From Dyadobacter psychrotolerans (lineage in GTDB: Bacteria; Bacteroidota; Bacteroidia; Cytophagales; Spirosomataceae), in NCBI RefSeq assembly GCF_004349265.1, contig NZ_SMFL01000005.1, forward strand, positions 301 to 64,300: a stretch of DNA of 64,000 bases, written 5' to 3'. Below are positions 24,284 through 33,400 of this stretch, piece after piece (the first letter of the stretch is position 1; every line of letters begins with the position of its first letter). The notes below the pieces were generated by a model that saw only the letters and a program-made list of their open reading frames with translations, made no database searches and was not told where the DNA came from. The position numbers and the translations under genes were made by a program.

Positions 24284-26635
24284 ATGATAAAAAGCTACCT
24301 TAAAATCGCTTTACGAAACCTGTGGAAAAACAAGCTCTTTTCCCTGATAAATGTTTTTGGACTTGCATCCGGACTAATGGTTTGTCTGCTCGCAATTGCG
24401 CATATCAAAGGGGCATATGATTACGACAATTTTCACCCTTACGGAGATCGAATCTTCCGTGTTTTTACAGATGTGAAGGGTAAGGATAATAGCTGGATGG
24501 CGTTTGCGACCGCTCCTGCTGCACTGTCCGCAAGTCTGAAACAGGATTATAGTTTTATTGAGAGCTCCACCCGTCTAAAACGAACTTATGGCGAGGTGTC
24601 CGCTAACAATAAACGTCTGGAAGTGCTTTCGTTCGCTGCGGACACGAGTTTTTATCAAATATTTGGATATCCGCTGTCGTCGGGGCGAACAGCTGCTGAG
24701 CCTGGAACGGCTGTAATTACACAGGAAACAGCGGAAAAGTTTTTTGGGAAAGTGAGTCCGATTGGAAAAGTGATTCATCAGTACGGCAACGATCCTGCCG
24801 TGGTAACAGGTATTTTTGCCAAAACCACTAAACAATCCCACTTAAAATTTGATATTTTATTTTCGCTTAATGATGATAAAATGAGTTATGATAAGGGTTG
24901 GGAAGATTATGGAAAGTTTTATACCTATGTTCTTCTCAAGCCCGGCACCAGGGAGGTCCAGCTGGAAAAAATTCTGCCGGGAATTGCGGGAAGAGCCACA
25001 AAATCGCTAAAACAGACAATGGCAAAAGCGTATGGATTTCGGATTCAGGCGCTTAACCATATTTCACCGTCGCGGGAAGAATTAGCAGGTTCGACCTACG
25101 AGCCGCCGATGACGGGTTTGATGGTAGAGATGATAGTGGGGCTGGTAACGTTGCTGATGGCTGCATTTAATTACATCAACCTCACACTTGCGCGATCCAT
25201 GAGCAGAGCCCGCGAAGTTGGTATCCGGAAAACATCAGGTGCTTTGCGCTGGCAGCTACTGGGACAATTCATGGCCGAATCGGTCGTGCTTTCCCTGTTT
25301 TCACTTTCTCTTGCCTGGCTGATGCTGGAACTGGTGAAACCCATGGCATTTGTGCAGCAGTGGCTTATTAGCGGTGTGGTATGGGACTGGCAATTATGGG
25401 CCATTTTTGTAGCGTTTAGTGTAGTTGCGGGGCTGCTCGCAGGTATTGTGCCCGCGAGGGTTTTGTCCGGATTGCAGCCTGCTGAAGTTTTGAGAAGCCA
25501 TTCAGGAATTAAAGTGCTGCGCGGAATATCCTTAAAAAACACATTGATTGTTGTCCAGTTCTCCATTTCGCTTATCGCCATGATTGCGCTCGTGACGATG
25601 ATGCGGCAGCATCACTATATGGCCACGGCCGACTATGGCTTTCGCAGCCGTGACATTTTAAATATACCACTGAATGGCCTGCCATATGACCGGTTGGCTA
25701 ATGAAGTTAACAAAATTGCCGGCGTGGAGGGCGTTTCAGGAACTTCTGAACTGTTTGGATCTTATGGTAATTCTCAAAGTGTCAAGTGGCAGGCCAAAGG
25801 AGCAGATTCTGCCTTTACATTCAACTTTTTTGTTGCTAATGATTTTGTAAAAACCATGAATTTAAACCTTGCTGCGGGTGAGGATGTGCAGGAAAGAGAC
25901 CGTGAAACTGGCCGGATGGTTTTGATTAATGAAGAAGCGGTAAAAAAATTCAGACTTGGTACCAACAGGGATGCGGTCGGGAAAAGTTTGTGGCTGAATG
26001 ACAGCACCGAAGTGCAGATCGCAGGCGTTGTGAAAGACTTCAGGTTTACTAGTTTTAGTACCGCTATCAAGCCGCTGATATTAACTACGCGTATTCCGGA
26101 TCTCAGTTTTCTGAGTGTTGCAGTTACTCCTAACACATCAGAAAGTGTTTTAAAAGAAGTAAAACAAATCTGGAAAAGATTAAAACCTTACGAGCCTTTC
26201 GATGGGCAATGGTATGCGGACTATTTGTACAATCGTCATTCGCATGCGGAAGACATGAGTTTCATGGCTCTGCTGATAGGCTTATCTTTCTCAATTGCCT
26301 GTCTCGGACTGTTGGGAATGGTTACCTACAATACCCAGACACGCATCAAAGAAGTTGGAATCCGAAAGGTAATGGGTGCAGAGGTAAAACAGATTATCTG
26401 GTTACTTTCTCAGGATTTTGTGCTGCTGCTTAGTATCGCAGGCGGAATTGCATTGCCTCTGGGTTATCTGGCCGGTTATGCGTTCCTGTTCAATTTTGCA
26501 TATCATGTTTCCATTGGATTTGAAACCCTGGGATTGTGTTTTGCGGTACTTCTGATTTTAGGAGCGTTAATTATCATTACCCGGACTTACAAAGCGGCTA
26601 TCGATAATCCCGTTAAGTCGCTGGGAAGTGAGTAG
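24284..26635 (+). CDS. FtsX/MacB-type ABC transporter permease
   Basis: A 783-residue permease typical of Bacteroidota. It has an N-terminal MIKSYLKIALRNLWKNKLFS motif with the first helix (SLINVFGLASGLMVCLLAIA) and a large MacB_PCD periplasmic domain (about 45-270). Next come FtsX helices near 280-390 with REVGIRKTSGALRWQL, and a linker QPAEVLRSHSG. A second helix near 420 and a second periplasmic domain follow, then the terminal FtsX core with IKEVGIRKVMGAEVKQI. Each half carries the family's EVGIRK coupling motif. The ATPase subunit is not encoded nearby, which is common for this family because one LolD/MacB-type ATPase can serve several permeases. The substrate is unknown. Confidence 0.9.
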   Translation: MIKSYLKIALRNLWKNKLFSLINVFGLASGLMVCLLAIAHIKGAYDYDNFHPYGDRIFRVFTDVKGKDNSWMAFATAPAALSASLKQDYSFIESSTRLKRTYGEVSANNKRLEVLSFAADTSFYQIFGYPLSSGRTAAEPGTAVITQETAEKFFGKVSPIGKVIHQYGNDPAVVTGIFAKTTKQSHLKFDILFSLNDDKMSYDKGWEDYGKFYTYVLLKPGTREVQLEKILPGIAGRATKSLKQTMAKAYGFRIQALNHISPSREELAGSTYEPPMTGLMVEMIVGLVTLLMAAFNYINLTLARSMSRAREVGIRKTSGALRWQLLGQFMAESVVLSLFSLSLAWLMLELVKPMAFVQQWLISGVVWDWQLWAIFVAFSVVAGLLAGIVPARVLSGLQPAEVLRSHSGIKVLRGISLKNTLIVVQFSISLIAMIALVTMMRQHHYMATADYGFRSRDILNIPLNGLPYDRLANEVNKIAGVEGVSGTSELFGSYGNSQSVKWQAKGADSAFTFNFFVANDFVKTMNLNLAAGEDVQERDRETGRMVLINEEAVKKFRLGTNRDAVGKSLWLNDSTEVQIAGVVKDFRFTSFSTAIKPLILTTRIPDLSFLSVAVTPNTSESVLKEVKQIWKRLKPYEPFDGQWYADYLYNRHSHAEDMSFMALLIGLSFSIACLGLLGMVTYNTQTRIKEVGIRKVMGAEVKQIIWLLSQDFVLLLSIAGGIALPLGYLAGYAFLFNFAYHVSIGFETLGLCFAVLLILGALIIITRTYKAAIDNPVKSLGSE

Positions 26636-26639
26636 TTAT

Positions 26640-26667
26640 TAAGAATTAAGAATTAAGAATTAAGAAC
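26640..26667 (+). repeat. Four tandem 7-bp repeats TAAGAAT
   Basis: TAAGAAT three times and a final TAAGAAC, directly after the permease stop codon. It is a simple-sequence repeat between the gene and the hairpin at 26673-26721. Confidence 0.8.
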
Positions 26668-26672
26668 TCAAC

Positions 26673-26721
26673 ATTTTGAATGATAGAATGACGGGGGGGG
26701 CTTCATTCTATCATTCAAAAT
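26673..26721. terminator. Perfect 19-bp inverted repeat between convergent genes
   Basis: ATTTTGAATGATAGAATGA (26673-26691) is perfectly inverted at 26703-26721 with an 11-base loop containing eight G. It lies between the permease (plus, ends 26635) and a small minus-strand gene (ends 26734), so it can act as a bidirectional terminator. The stem is A-T rich and long, and its outer end gives a U-tract in both directions. Confidence 0.6.
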
Positions 26722-26733
26722 TCTTCCGTTGCC

Positions 26734-26985
26734 TCAAAGTATAAATTTTGTCAGATCAATATCGTGGTCTTTTATTTGTTCCCATCTAACAATTTCATCT
26801 ACCGGGAAAACGAATTTGGTTTCCATGGGCATTTCAACTTCTGAAAGCTCTACATAACCTTTTGATTCCCTTTTGTAAATGCCTCTTCTTGTTATTCCCT
26901 GCATGTCTGTGAAGAACACGTGGGTTTCGTCAGGTGGGTAAATTGGATTTTTCATGTCAGTTCGAATTGGTTTATTTTGAATCAC
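26734..26985 (-). CDS. Small hypothetical protein
   Basis: Up to 83 residues; the better start is probably the internal Met at 26955 (MKNPIYPPDETHVFFTD, 73 residues). The middle has a two-strand look (GITRRGIYKRESKGYVELSE) and the end is EIVRWEQIKDHDIDLTKFIL. The conserved-looking F-V-F-P-V-D-E-I-V-R-W stretch suggests a small beta-sheet protein. It is soluble, with no signal peptide. I do not recognise the family. It converges on the permease across the hairpin at 26673-26721. Confidence 0.55.
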   Translation of the reverse strand: MIQNKPIRTDMKNPIYPPDETHVFFTDMQGITRRGIYKRESKGYVELSEVEMPMETKFVFPVDEIVRWEQIKDHDIDLTKFIL

Positions 26986-27172
26986 TAAAAATCCCGTTCC
27001 TAAAACGCCGGTTTATCGCTTCTATTTTTTATTTATTGCTTATTTACAGTCTGTTGTATCCGGCTGCGACCTGGTTTATAGTTTTTGAAACAATATTGAT
27101 AACCTCCGGAGGCTGCTTTTACTGAATTTTGCATCATTAAAATTCAGGGTAAGAGAAACTCGTCAATCAGTT

Positions 27173-27553
27173 ATGCCATATCAGCACGAAATCGCAGCAG
27201 TCGAGGAACGTTTAATGCAGGCCGTTAAGCACGGTGATCAGCGTGCCCTGGAGGACATGCTTAGTGATAAATTACTTTTTATAGACAAAAACGGTCAGAT
27301 CACAACCTGTTCAACGGATCTGGAAACATATCGTTCGGGAGAACTTATGATCAGGCATACAGACATTCATGATAAACAGATAAATCTAACCGGAAATACA
27401 GCAATGGTGATGGTTATTGAACGGATAAGAGGCAGGTACCGGGGAAAACCTTTTGAAGGAAGATATCTGTACATGCGTGTCTGGAAGAGAAAAAAGAACT
27501 GCTGGAAAATCGCTGCTGCTTCCTGTTCAGCAATGCCGGTTATTGAATTTTAA
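27173..27553 (+). CDS. DUF4440 / NTF2-like protein
   Basis: The 126-residue protein matches the NTF2-like DUF4440 fold: EIAAVEERLMQAVKHGDQRA as helix 1, LEDMLSDKLLFIDKNGQITT, then MIRHTDIHDKQINLTGNTAM and a terminal YLYMRVWKRKKNCWKIAAAS strand with the W-K-I motif. These cone-shaped proteins bind small molecules or act as ketosteroid-isomerase-like enzymes; no activity can be assigned. There is no signal peptide. It is followed 32 bases later by a YceI lipoprotein gene and may be co-transcribed with it. Confidence 0.78.
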   Translation: MPYQHEIAAVEERLMQAVKHGDQRALEDMLSDKLLFIDKNGQITTCSTDLETYRSGELMIRHTDIHDKQINLTGNTAMVMVIERIRGRYRGKPFEGRYLYMRVWKRKKNCWKIAAASCSAMPVIEF

Positions 27554-27585
27554 AAGGCCGGAAATTAGTATTACAACCCTGATTA

Positions 27586-28221
27586 ATGAAAATAAATCGT
27601 CTCATGAAAAATGCTGTGATCATTATTTTGGCAGCCCTTCTTACCTGCGGCTGTAACTCAAAATCCACGGAACATTATCGTGTTGATCGAAGTAAATCGG
27701 TGGTTGAATGGAAAGGATATCTAAAAAACGGAGATTTTAATTCCGGAACAATTTCTGTGAAAAGCGATAGTATGATCGTTAAGGATGGCAAAGTCGTGGC
27801 GGGTTCGTTTAGCATGCCGCTGTCCTCCATGGTGAATAAAAATCTGCCAAATGATGCATTGAAAAAACAGATCGTCCATCACCTGCAAAGCGCAGATTTT
27901 TTTAACATGGCGATGTATCCGGCAGTACAATTTACTATGACCGGTATCGTCAGTTATTCCGGCCGGAATCCGGAAGCAGTGGCCGGTGCTCAGCATCTGA
28001 TAAGCGGAGACCTTGCTATATTGGGAGAAAAACATTCGATATCGTTTCCTGCCAAAATAATATTGGATGAAGAAAAAATCTCTGTCGAAGGGAAAGTTTC
28101 CATTGATCGAACAAGATGGTCAATGACCTATGCCAGTGATGAATCGTCCCCGGACGGGCTCTATATTAAGCCTTTCATTGATTTACATTTGAAGTTGTTT
28201 GGCAGGAAAATTCAGGATTGA
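27586..28221 (+). CDS. YceI-family lipoprotein
   Basis: The 211-residue product has a lipoprotein signal (AALLTCGCNSK, likely lipid-modified Cys near residue 21-23) and one YceI domain: HYRVDRSKSVVEWKGYLKNG, GTISVKSDSMIVKDGKVVAG, and DFFNMAMYPAVQFTMTGIV. The C-terminus has SIDRTRWSMTYAS and YIKPFIDLHLKLFG. YceI proteins are lipocalin-like barrels that bind isoprenoids or other amphiphiles in the envelope. It converges with the AlkC-type gene, leaving only 19 bases between the stops. A second candidate start is the Met six codons in, which gives a shorter signal peptide. Confidence 0.88.
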   Translation: MKINRLMKNAVIIILAALLTCGCNSKSTEHYRVDRSKSVVEWKGYLKNGDFNSGTISVKSDSMIVKDGKVVAGSFSMPLSSMVNKNLPNDALKKQIVHHLQSADFFNMAMYPAVQFTMTGIVSYSGRNPEAVAGAQHLISGDLAILGEKHSISFPAKIILDEEKISVEGKVSIDRTRWSMTYASDESSPDGLYIKPFIDLHLKLFGRKIQD

Positions 28222-28240
28222 TTTTGAAACTGTATGTCTA

Positions 28241-29344
28241 TTATCCTTCCAATACCTCAAAAGTGTTTTTACCTTTTTCCTCTCCATTTACAATTACGGA
28301 CAACTCATGCTGGCCGATATAAAATACCTTGGTCGTAATGATCCGGAAAGACTGTTTTCTGTGAATCTTGATTGTTTCGCCCGGCAGATAAGTTTTTTCA
28401 CTGATTTTGAAAACTTTTCTGGCAAGATGTCCTTTTGCTTTTCGGTAATAGATGCCATATTCGAGGCGGACGGTTTGTGGGGTTTCACCCTGGTTTTCCA
28501 GGTTAAAAGTAAATCCCAGGCTATCACCAATTTTCACTTCAGGTGTAAGTATGGTAAGATCGGCGACAGCGATCTGTTCGCTTACTAATCCGTAATGTTT
28601 TAATATTTCAGTATGACCCTGTTTTAACAACGTCCGGCTGCCATGTTTGATGATGGCATCCGTTTCCCTGCTGATCCCTTTCCAGCGTTCAGCAAGAGCA
28701 ATTACGATATCAGGATGATCCTTTGCGATGTCGTTGATGTTGTTAGCAACACTTCTTCTTACGAATTCAGAAGGATCTGCTTTCAGGTTTTCCAGCAAGG
28801 GAATTAATGGTTTCGGATCTTTTTTAAGTGCCGGGATTGCCATCGCCCAGGGAAGTCTCGGTCTGCTTCCCTCGCAGGCAAACCGCCTCACCTTGTGATT
28901 TTTATGTTTGGACCAGACGACCATCTGATCAATCATGCGATTCCCATATTTGATGATAAACGGCCTGACAGCAAATTCGCAGCTGATAAACCGGGTAACG
29001 ATTTCAAGAGCTTTTACCGAAGTTTCAAAATCATCCAGTCCGTAGCTTTCGATGTAATCGGCAAGAAAGACGAATGCAAGGCCATCTTCTCCAAAATTGT
29101 CCGCCCGCAGCTGATCAATAATTTTTTCGATGATATTGATTGCCTGCGGATAGTTTTCAGGAAGGAAAGTGTAAAAAACACGGGTCGTATGTTTCATTCG
29201 TTCTTTCCATTCCAAAGTCTTAAACTCATCCGTAAATATTTTTTCAATGAAGTTCTTTTTGTCAAAGGAAGGAATAACGACTGCCATGGTGTTGGCAAAC
29301 CTGTCGTAGAAGGACGGAGAATAAATGTCTTTAATTAAGCTCAT
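28241..29344 (-). CDS. AlkC-type DNA alkylation repair glycosylase with Ig-like tail
   Basis: A 367-residue protein made of HEAT-like helical repeats (ALK family): KERMKHTTRVFYTFLPENY, FVFLADYIESYGLDDFETS, HKVRRFACEGSRPRLPWAMA and SEFVRRSVANNINDIAKDHP. After about residue 260 comes an all-beta Ig-like domain (TPEVKIGDSLGFTFNLENQG, VRLEYGIYYRKAKGHLARKV) ending FYIGQHELSVIVNGEEKG. HEAT repeats plus a C-terminal Ig-like domain is the AlkC architecture. Such enzymes excise 3-methylcytosine and 3-methyladenine from DNA without flipping the base. It is cytoplasmic and monocistronic. The exact subgroup is inferred. Confidence 0.82.
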   Translation of the reverse strand: MSLIKDIYSPSFYDRFANTMAVVIPSFDKKNFIEKIFTDEFKTLEWKERMKHTTRVFYTFLPENYPQAINIIEKIIDQLRADNFGEDGLAFVFLADYIESYGLDDFETSVKALEIVTRFISCEFAVRPFIIKYGNRMIDQMVVWSKHKNHKVRRFACEGSRPRLPWAMAIPALKKDPKPLIPLLENLKADPSEFVRRSVANNINDIAKDHPDIVIALAERWKGISRETDAIIKHGSRTLLKQGHTEILKHYGLVSEQIAVADLTILTPEVKIGDSLGFTFNLENQGETPQTVRLEYGIYYRKAKGHLARKVFKISEKTYLPGETIKIHRKQSFRIITTKVFYIGQHELSVIVNGEEKGKNTFEVLEG

Positions 29345-29517
29345 TTGAAATTGATTTCCGGAAAAGTAAGAAATAGCCAGAATATTTCAAGTAGAGAAAG
29401 GGAGTAAAAGCGCCGATTCCGCAGAGTAATTTATATTCGTGTAAAATTCGTCCACATCCGTGGCAAATACATATAAACTAACCAGAAAAACAAGCTACAA
29501 TAAAACGCATAAAGAAA

Positions 29518-29543
29518 CCAAAAGGATAAGTTTACCCTTTTGG
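29518..29543 (-). terminator. Terminator hairpin of the phosphoglycerate mutase gene
   Basis: CCAAAAGG (29518-29525) is inverted at 29536-29543 with a 10-base loop; on the minus strand a T-rich run follows. It lies about 60 bases after the gpmA stop. Confidence 0.5.
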
Positions 29544-29601
29544 CAGCAAAATAACGGAGAAGTGTGAACGAAGCCGTTTTTCGAATTTTGAAAATAGAAA
29601 G

Positions 29602-30210
29602 CTAGCTGATGTAAGAAGCCTTTACGACTTTCATTCCGGAATCAAATTCGTACAATCTTGGGATCCCTGTTTTCAGGTTTGTATCCGAAATCTTTACTTC
29701 GCTGATTTTTTCAATGTGCATCATCAGAGCCCGAAGACTGTTTCCGTGTGCAACGATAAGAACATTTTTACCCGCGCGCAGCTTAGGCTCAATTTCCTTG
29801 TCGTAATAGGCTACAACCCGGTTATAAGTATCTTTCAGACTTTCACCGTGTGGAGGTGTTGTATCATAACCTCTCCGCCAGGAAAGTACCTGGGCAGATC
29901 CGTATTTCTTGATCATGTCCATTTTATTCTTGCCCTGTAAGTCGCCATAACTTCTTTCGTTAAAAGCAGCTGTTTTGGTAACGGGCAACAACACTTTATC
30001 GATTTCTTTCAAAACGATGTTAAGTGTGTGAACAGCTCTTACAAGAACAGATGTAAAAGCTTCATCAAACGAATATTTTCTGAGAAGTTTGCCTGCATTT
30101 GCGGCTTCCATTTCGCCTGCTACGGAAAGTTCAATATCTGTACTTCCTGTAAAGCGGTTTTCTAAATTCCATTCAGACTGACCGTGCCTGATAATGATCA
30201 AATTTGACAT
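29602..30210 (-). CDS. gpmA: 2,3-bisphosphoglycerate-dependent phosphoglycerate mutase
   Basis: The 202-residue enzyme carries the histidine phosphatase signature IIIRHGQSEWN at the N-terminus, with the catalytic His in RHG. It also has RFTGSTDIELSVAGEMEA, the family ERSYGDLQGKNK segment, PPHGESLKDTYNRV and the second catalytic His in VAHGNSLRALMMHIE. It interconverts 3- and 2-phosphoglycerate in glycolysis and gluconeogenesis in the cytoplasm. At about 202 residues it is the short Bacteroidota form, without the C-terminal tail of the E. coli enzyme. It is monocistronic with its own terminator (29518-29543). Confidence 0.92.
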   Translation of the reverse strand: MSNLIIIRHGQSEWNLENRFTGSTDIELSVAGEMEAANAGKLLRKYSFDEAFTSVLVRAVHTLNIVLKEIDKVLLPVTKTAAFNERSYGDLQGKNKMDMIKKYGSAQVLSWRRGYDTTPPHGESLKDTYNRVVAYYDKEIEPKLRAGKNVLIVAHGNSLRALMMHIEKISEVKISDTNLKTGIPRLYEFDSGMKVVKASYIS

Positions 30211-30390
30211 TAAAGGGCGCGGGATTGAGGTTTGTATTTCAATTTATCGGGATATTATTTTTTCAATTTAACTAAAATAGTTGGTGAATCAAAGAATTGT
30301 ATAACTTGTCGGTGTCAGTGGCCTGCGGTTATTTTCGTTTTTTATGCACCCGCAGGATTTGAAGCCGTATTCCGGAAATAATATTAAGAT

Positions 30391-30437
30391 AAAGTCAGCC
30401 GGAAAAGAGTTAATTATTCTTTCCCGGCTGACTTTTT
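30391..30437 (-). terminator. Terminator of the polysaccharide lyase gene
   Basis: AAAGTCAGCCGG (30391-30402) pairs perfectly with CCGGCTGACTTT (30424-30435). It sits 25 bases past the stop at 30462. T-rich sequence follows on both strands. Confidence 0.7.
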
Positions 30438-30461
30438 GATTTAACTTAAAACTAATAATTC

Positions 30462-33400
30462 TTACTTTGCGATAGCGAACCGGAAAATCTGTGGTTGTCG
30501 TGTTCCCTGCAGAATTCTAACAAAATAAATTCCGGGAGTTTGCTCGTGTAAATCAAAATCGACGCGGGAAATGTCTGAGATTTTGTTTTCAAATAAAGTC
30601 TTGCCGGCTTTATTAATAATCTGTATCACAGCTGGTTCTGTGATTCTGCCAGGTAAAAATACCGATAGATTTTCTGTTGTCGGGTTTGGCCCGATCGTAA
30701 TTGATGGCTCAACACCCTGTAATCGAACTTGGATAACGGATGAAACTGTGGTTGTACCGTCCAGGTCTATTTGTTTCAATCTATAATAAAGCTGGTTCGT
30801 AAAGCTGACGCCCGTATCCGTGTAATTATATTTGCTGATTATAGTCGTTGAATTGTTACCACGCACTTTCCCGATGGTTTGAAAGTTACGGGCGTCTTCA
30901 CTTCGCTGTATTTCAAAGGAAGCATTATTTTCCTCTGAAGCCGTTTCCCAGGTTAGGTATACTGCCAGGTTTTCTGTACCCGCTTTAAAGCTGATGAGAT
31001 CAACCGGTAAAGCGGAAGGCTGGGAAGGAGTGTATTCATAAATTATTTTTGGCCGGAGAGCGTCAGTTGCAAAATTTCTTGAACGGAAAGAACTGTAAAC
31101 ATCCGTTGTTGCGGTTACTTTTAAAGTTAAAATACTGTCGGACGCAATACCTTGCAGGGCGGAAGTAATATCAAAATAAACGTAGCCAGCGGCAGGCTGG
31201 GAAGCTGCGGAGCCCAACTGTGTGCCCGATGCTGGCCGGTTGTTCCAGTTAATGCCTGTTTCTGCCCAAGCTTCGCTGCCCGAAGAATAATTGTTTGCGG
31301 TCTTGTATACCTGCCAGCCGGTTGTGATTGCGCTCTCGATCGCATAGAGGCGCAGTTTTGCGTTGCCCACCGTGCGACGAAGGCCGTGTAAATCAAATTT
31401 TAAAAATATTTCCTGAACATCCCCGGTTTTATTTCTTGCTACAAGATAACCCTGGGTACCGTAATTAGTGGTCGCAGTATTACTTCTTGCATAAGAATCT
31501 GCTGTTGTTAGTATCGAATCTTTTTTGGCGCCTTCCTGCGGTGACAGGTGCCGGTAAACGATTAACTGCGGCCGGTAATCTGCATTTGTATTTTCACGGG
31601 AACTGAAAGATGCGTCTGTTTTGCTGATCACGGCCACATCAGTAGTTGTAGGTTCGGAAGCAACGCGGATTGAAATGATTTTATCTGCACTCAGTTTTGC
31701 CAGAACCGCAGCGGTAATATTTAGTTTAACAAAAGAATTTGCAGTAGTTCCTATCCGCTCACCAAGTTTCGTTGCCGCGGCAGGTTTGCTATTCCATGTC
31801 AGTCCCGTTTCTGTCCAGGTGTTGTCGTCTGCCAGATAATAGACCCATTTTGTGTTGGTTACAGAAGTATTGGCATTATTCACCCGCAACTGGATAACGG
31901 CACTGTCAATCGCTGTTGGCAAAGCACTCAGATCAAATTTGATAAACGCTTCCCGGTCATATCCTGCCGATTCCTTTTTTACGGTAAGCACCGTTTCAGT
32001 ACCATAGTTTGTTGTTCCGTAAACGGCAGTTGCTCCCGTTCCGCCGCTGCGTACGAAGGCGTCAGCCACACTTTCAAGTTTGAGAAGCGGTTCAACCGGT
32101 TCGTTGTAAGTTTCGCTTCCGGTTGAAATACTTCCTGATACTGTACTACCTGCCATAGCGGAAAGCGGCATGGTGAAATTAACCCCTTTCATTTCCGTAA
32201 ATTGTGCAGTTTTTAATCCTATATAAATCTGGGCGGCACTTTGTGACGGGTCGGCAAGATGCAGTGATACCTGGTCTTGTCCCAAATTTTTTAACATCAG
32301 TACGCATGGTTTGTTCGCTTTCACGGTAACATCGCCATTTGTAAACTCTCCGGCTGTGTAAAATACGATCTGCCAGATTCCCAGTGTATTGTGACGTACA
32401 GCCTGAACGGCAGATGTATTTGACAAAATACTGACCGATGTTGTATCGTAATTCTGCATTTCGGACACAGATGTTTTGCCGGGTGTGACAATGTAGGCAT
32501 AAGAAGCATTTGCAGGCGTGGTTCCATGTTTAAACCAGACCTTAAAAACGTCAGTAGCAACCGCGCTCTCAGAACCTGTTGTATTAATGGCTGACCAGCT
32601 GCCTGTCTGCGCCTGGTTGCTCAGAGAAAGGTTACCTCCGTTTGGAAAGAAATAGCCAACATCACCCTGATGCGCCCACTTTAAATTTCCGGAGTAATCA
32701 CGTAATCCTTTGGAAAGGACACTGGTGTTTCCTGCTGCATCGGCTACAGTAACATCCGTTTTTAAAAGACATTGATTTACAGTTGTGTTAATTGCCTGGG
32801 CAGCAGAAGAATTAATTCCTGCACCGAGACAAACGATTTCATCATCAAAAAAGAACCAGGATTTTTTTGCCGTCGTGCCATAATCGTTCATCGCGTAAGC
32901 GCTGGCTCCGTAGGTACCGTCTGAAACACCACCGGTAAACTGAACGGTGCCAAAATTTACACCCCACGCAGTTCGAACAGGGTAGGTGGTTATTTCCGGG
33001 ACGGTTGTGCCCGGTATTTTATTCCATTCCCAAACCGGGAAAATGTTGTAATACTCATCTCCTTTCACTGCGATGTAATTTGCACCTTCGGTGAGGTAGT
33101 AACCTTTGATATTCTCACCATTTCCCATTTCGGATTTGGCATTCCTGGAAGAAACACTTCTCAGACCAAACATATATTTTGACCGGTGGTGAATGCTGTA
33201 ATCTGTTCGCCAGTAATGAATGTGTTCAGCCGAGACGTTATAGGATGGGAGCTGAACACCCTGCATACGCTGGATACTGTTGTCGTATTCGGTTGCATAG
33301 GAGGCAAGATCGAAGCCTTTTACTTTTTGTATCAGAGCCACATCAGCCTTACCTGCATTCGCACGGCTCACACCCCGGCCAAAAAGATTGTAGTCGGCAT

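Noticed and set aside
26934..27125. 63-codon hydrophobic plus-strand frame before the DUF4440 gene
   Set aside because: It overlaps the better-supported minus-strand small gene, and hydrophobicity alone is expected in AT-rich DNA.
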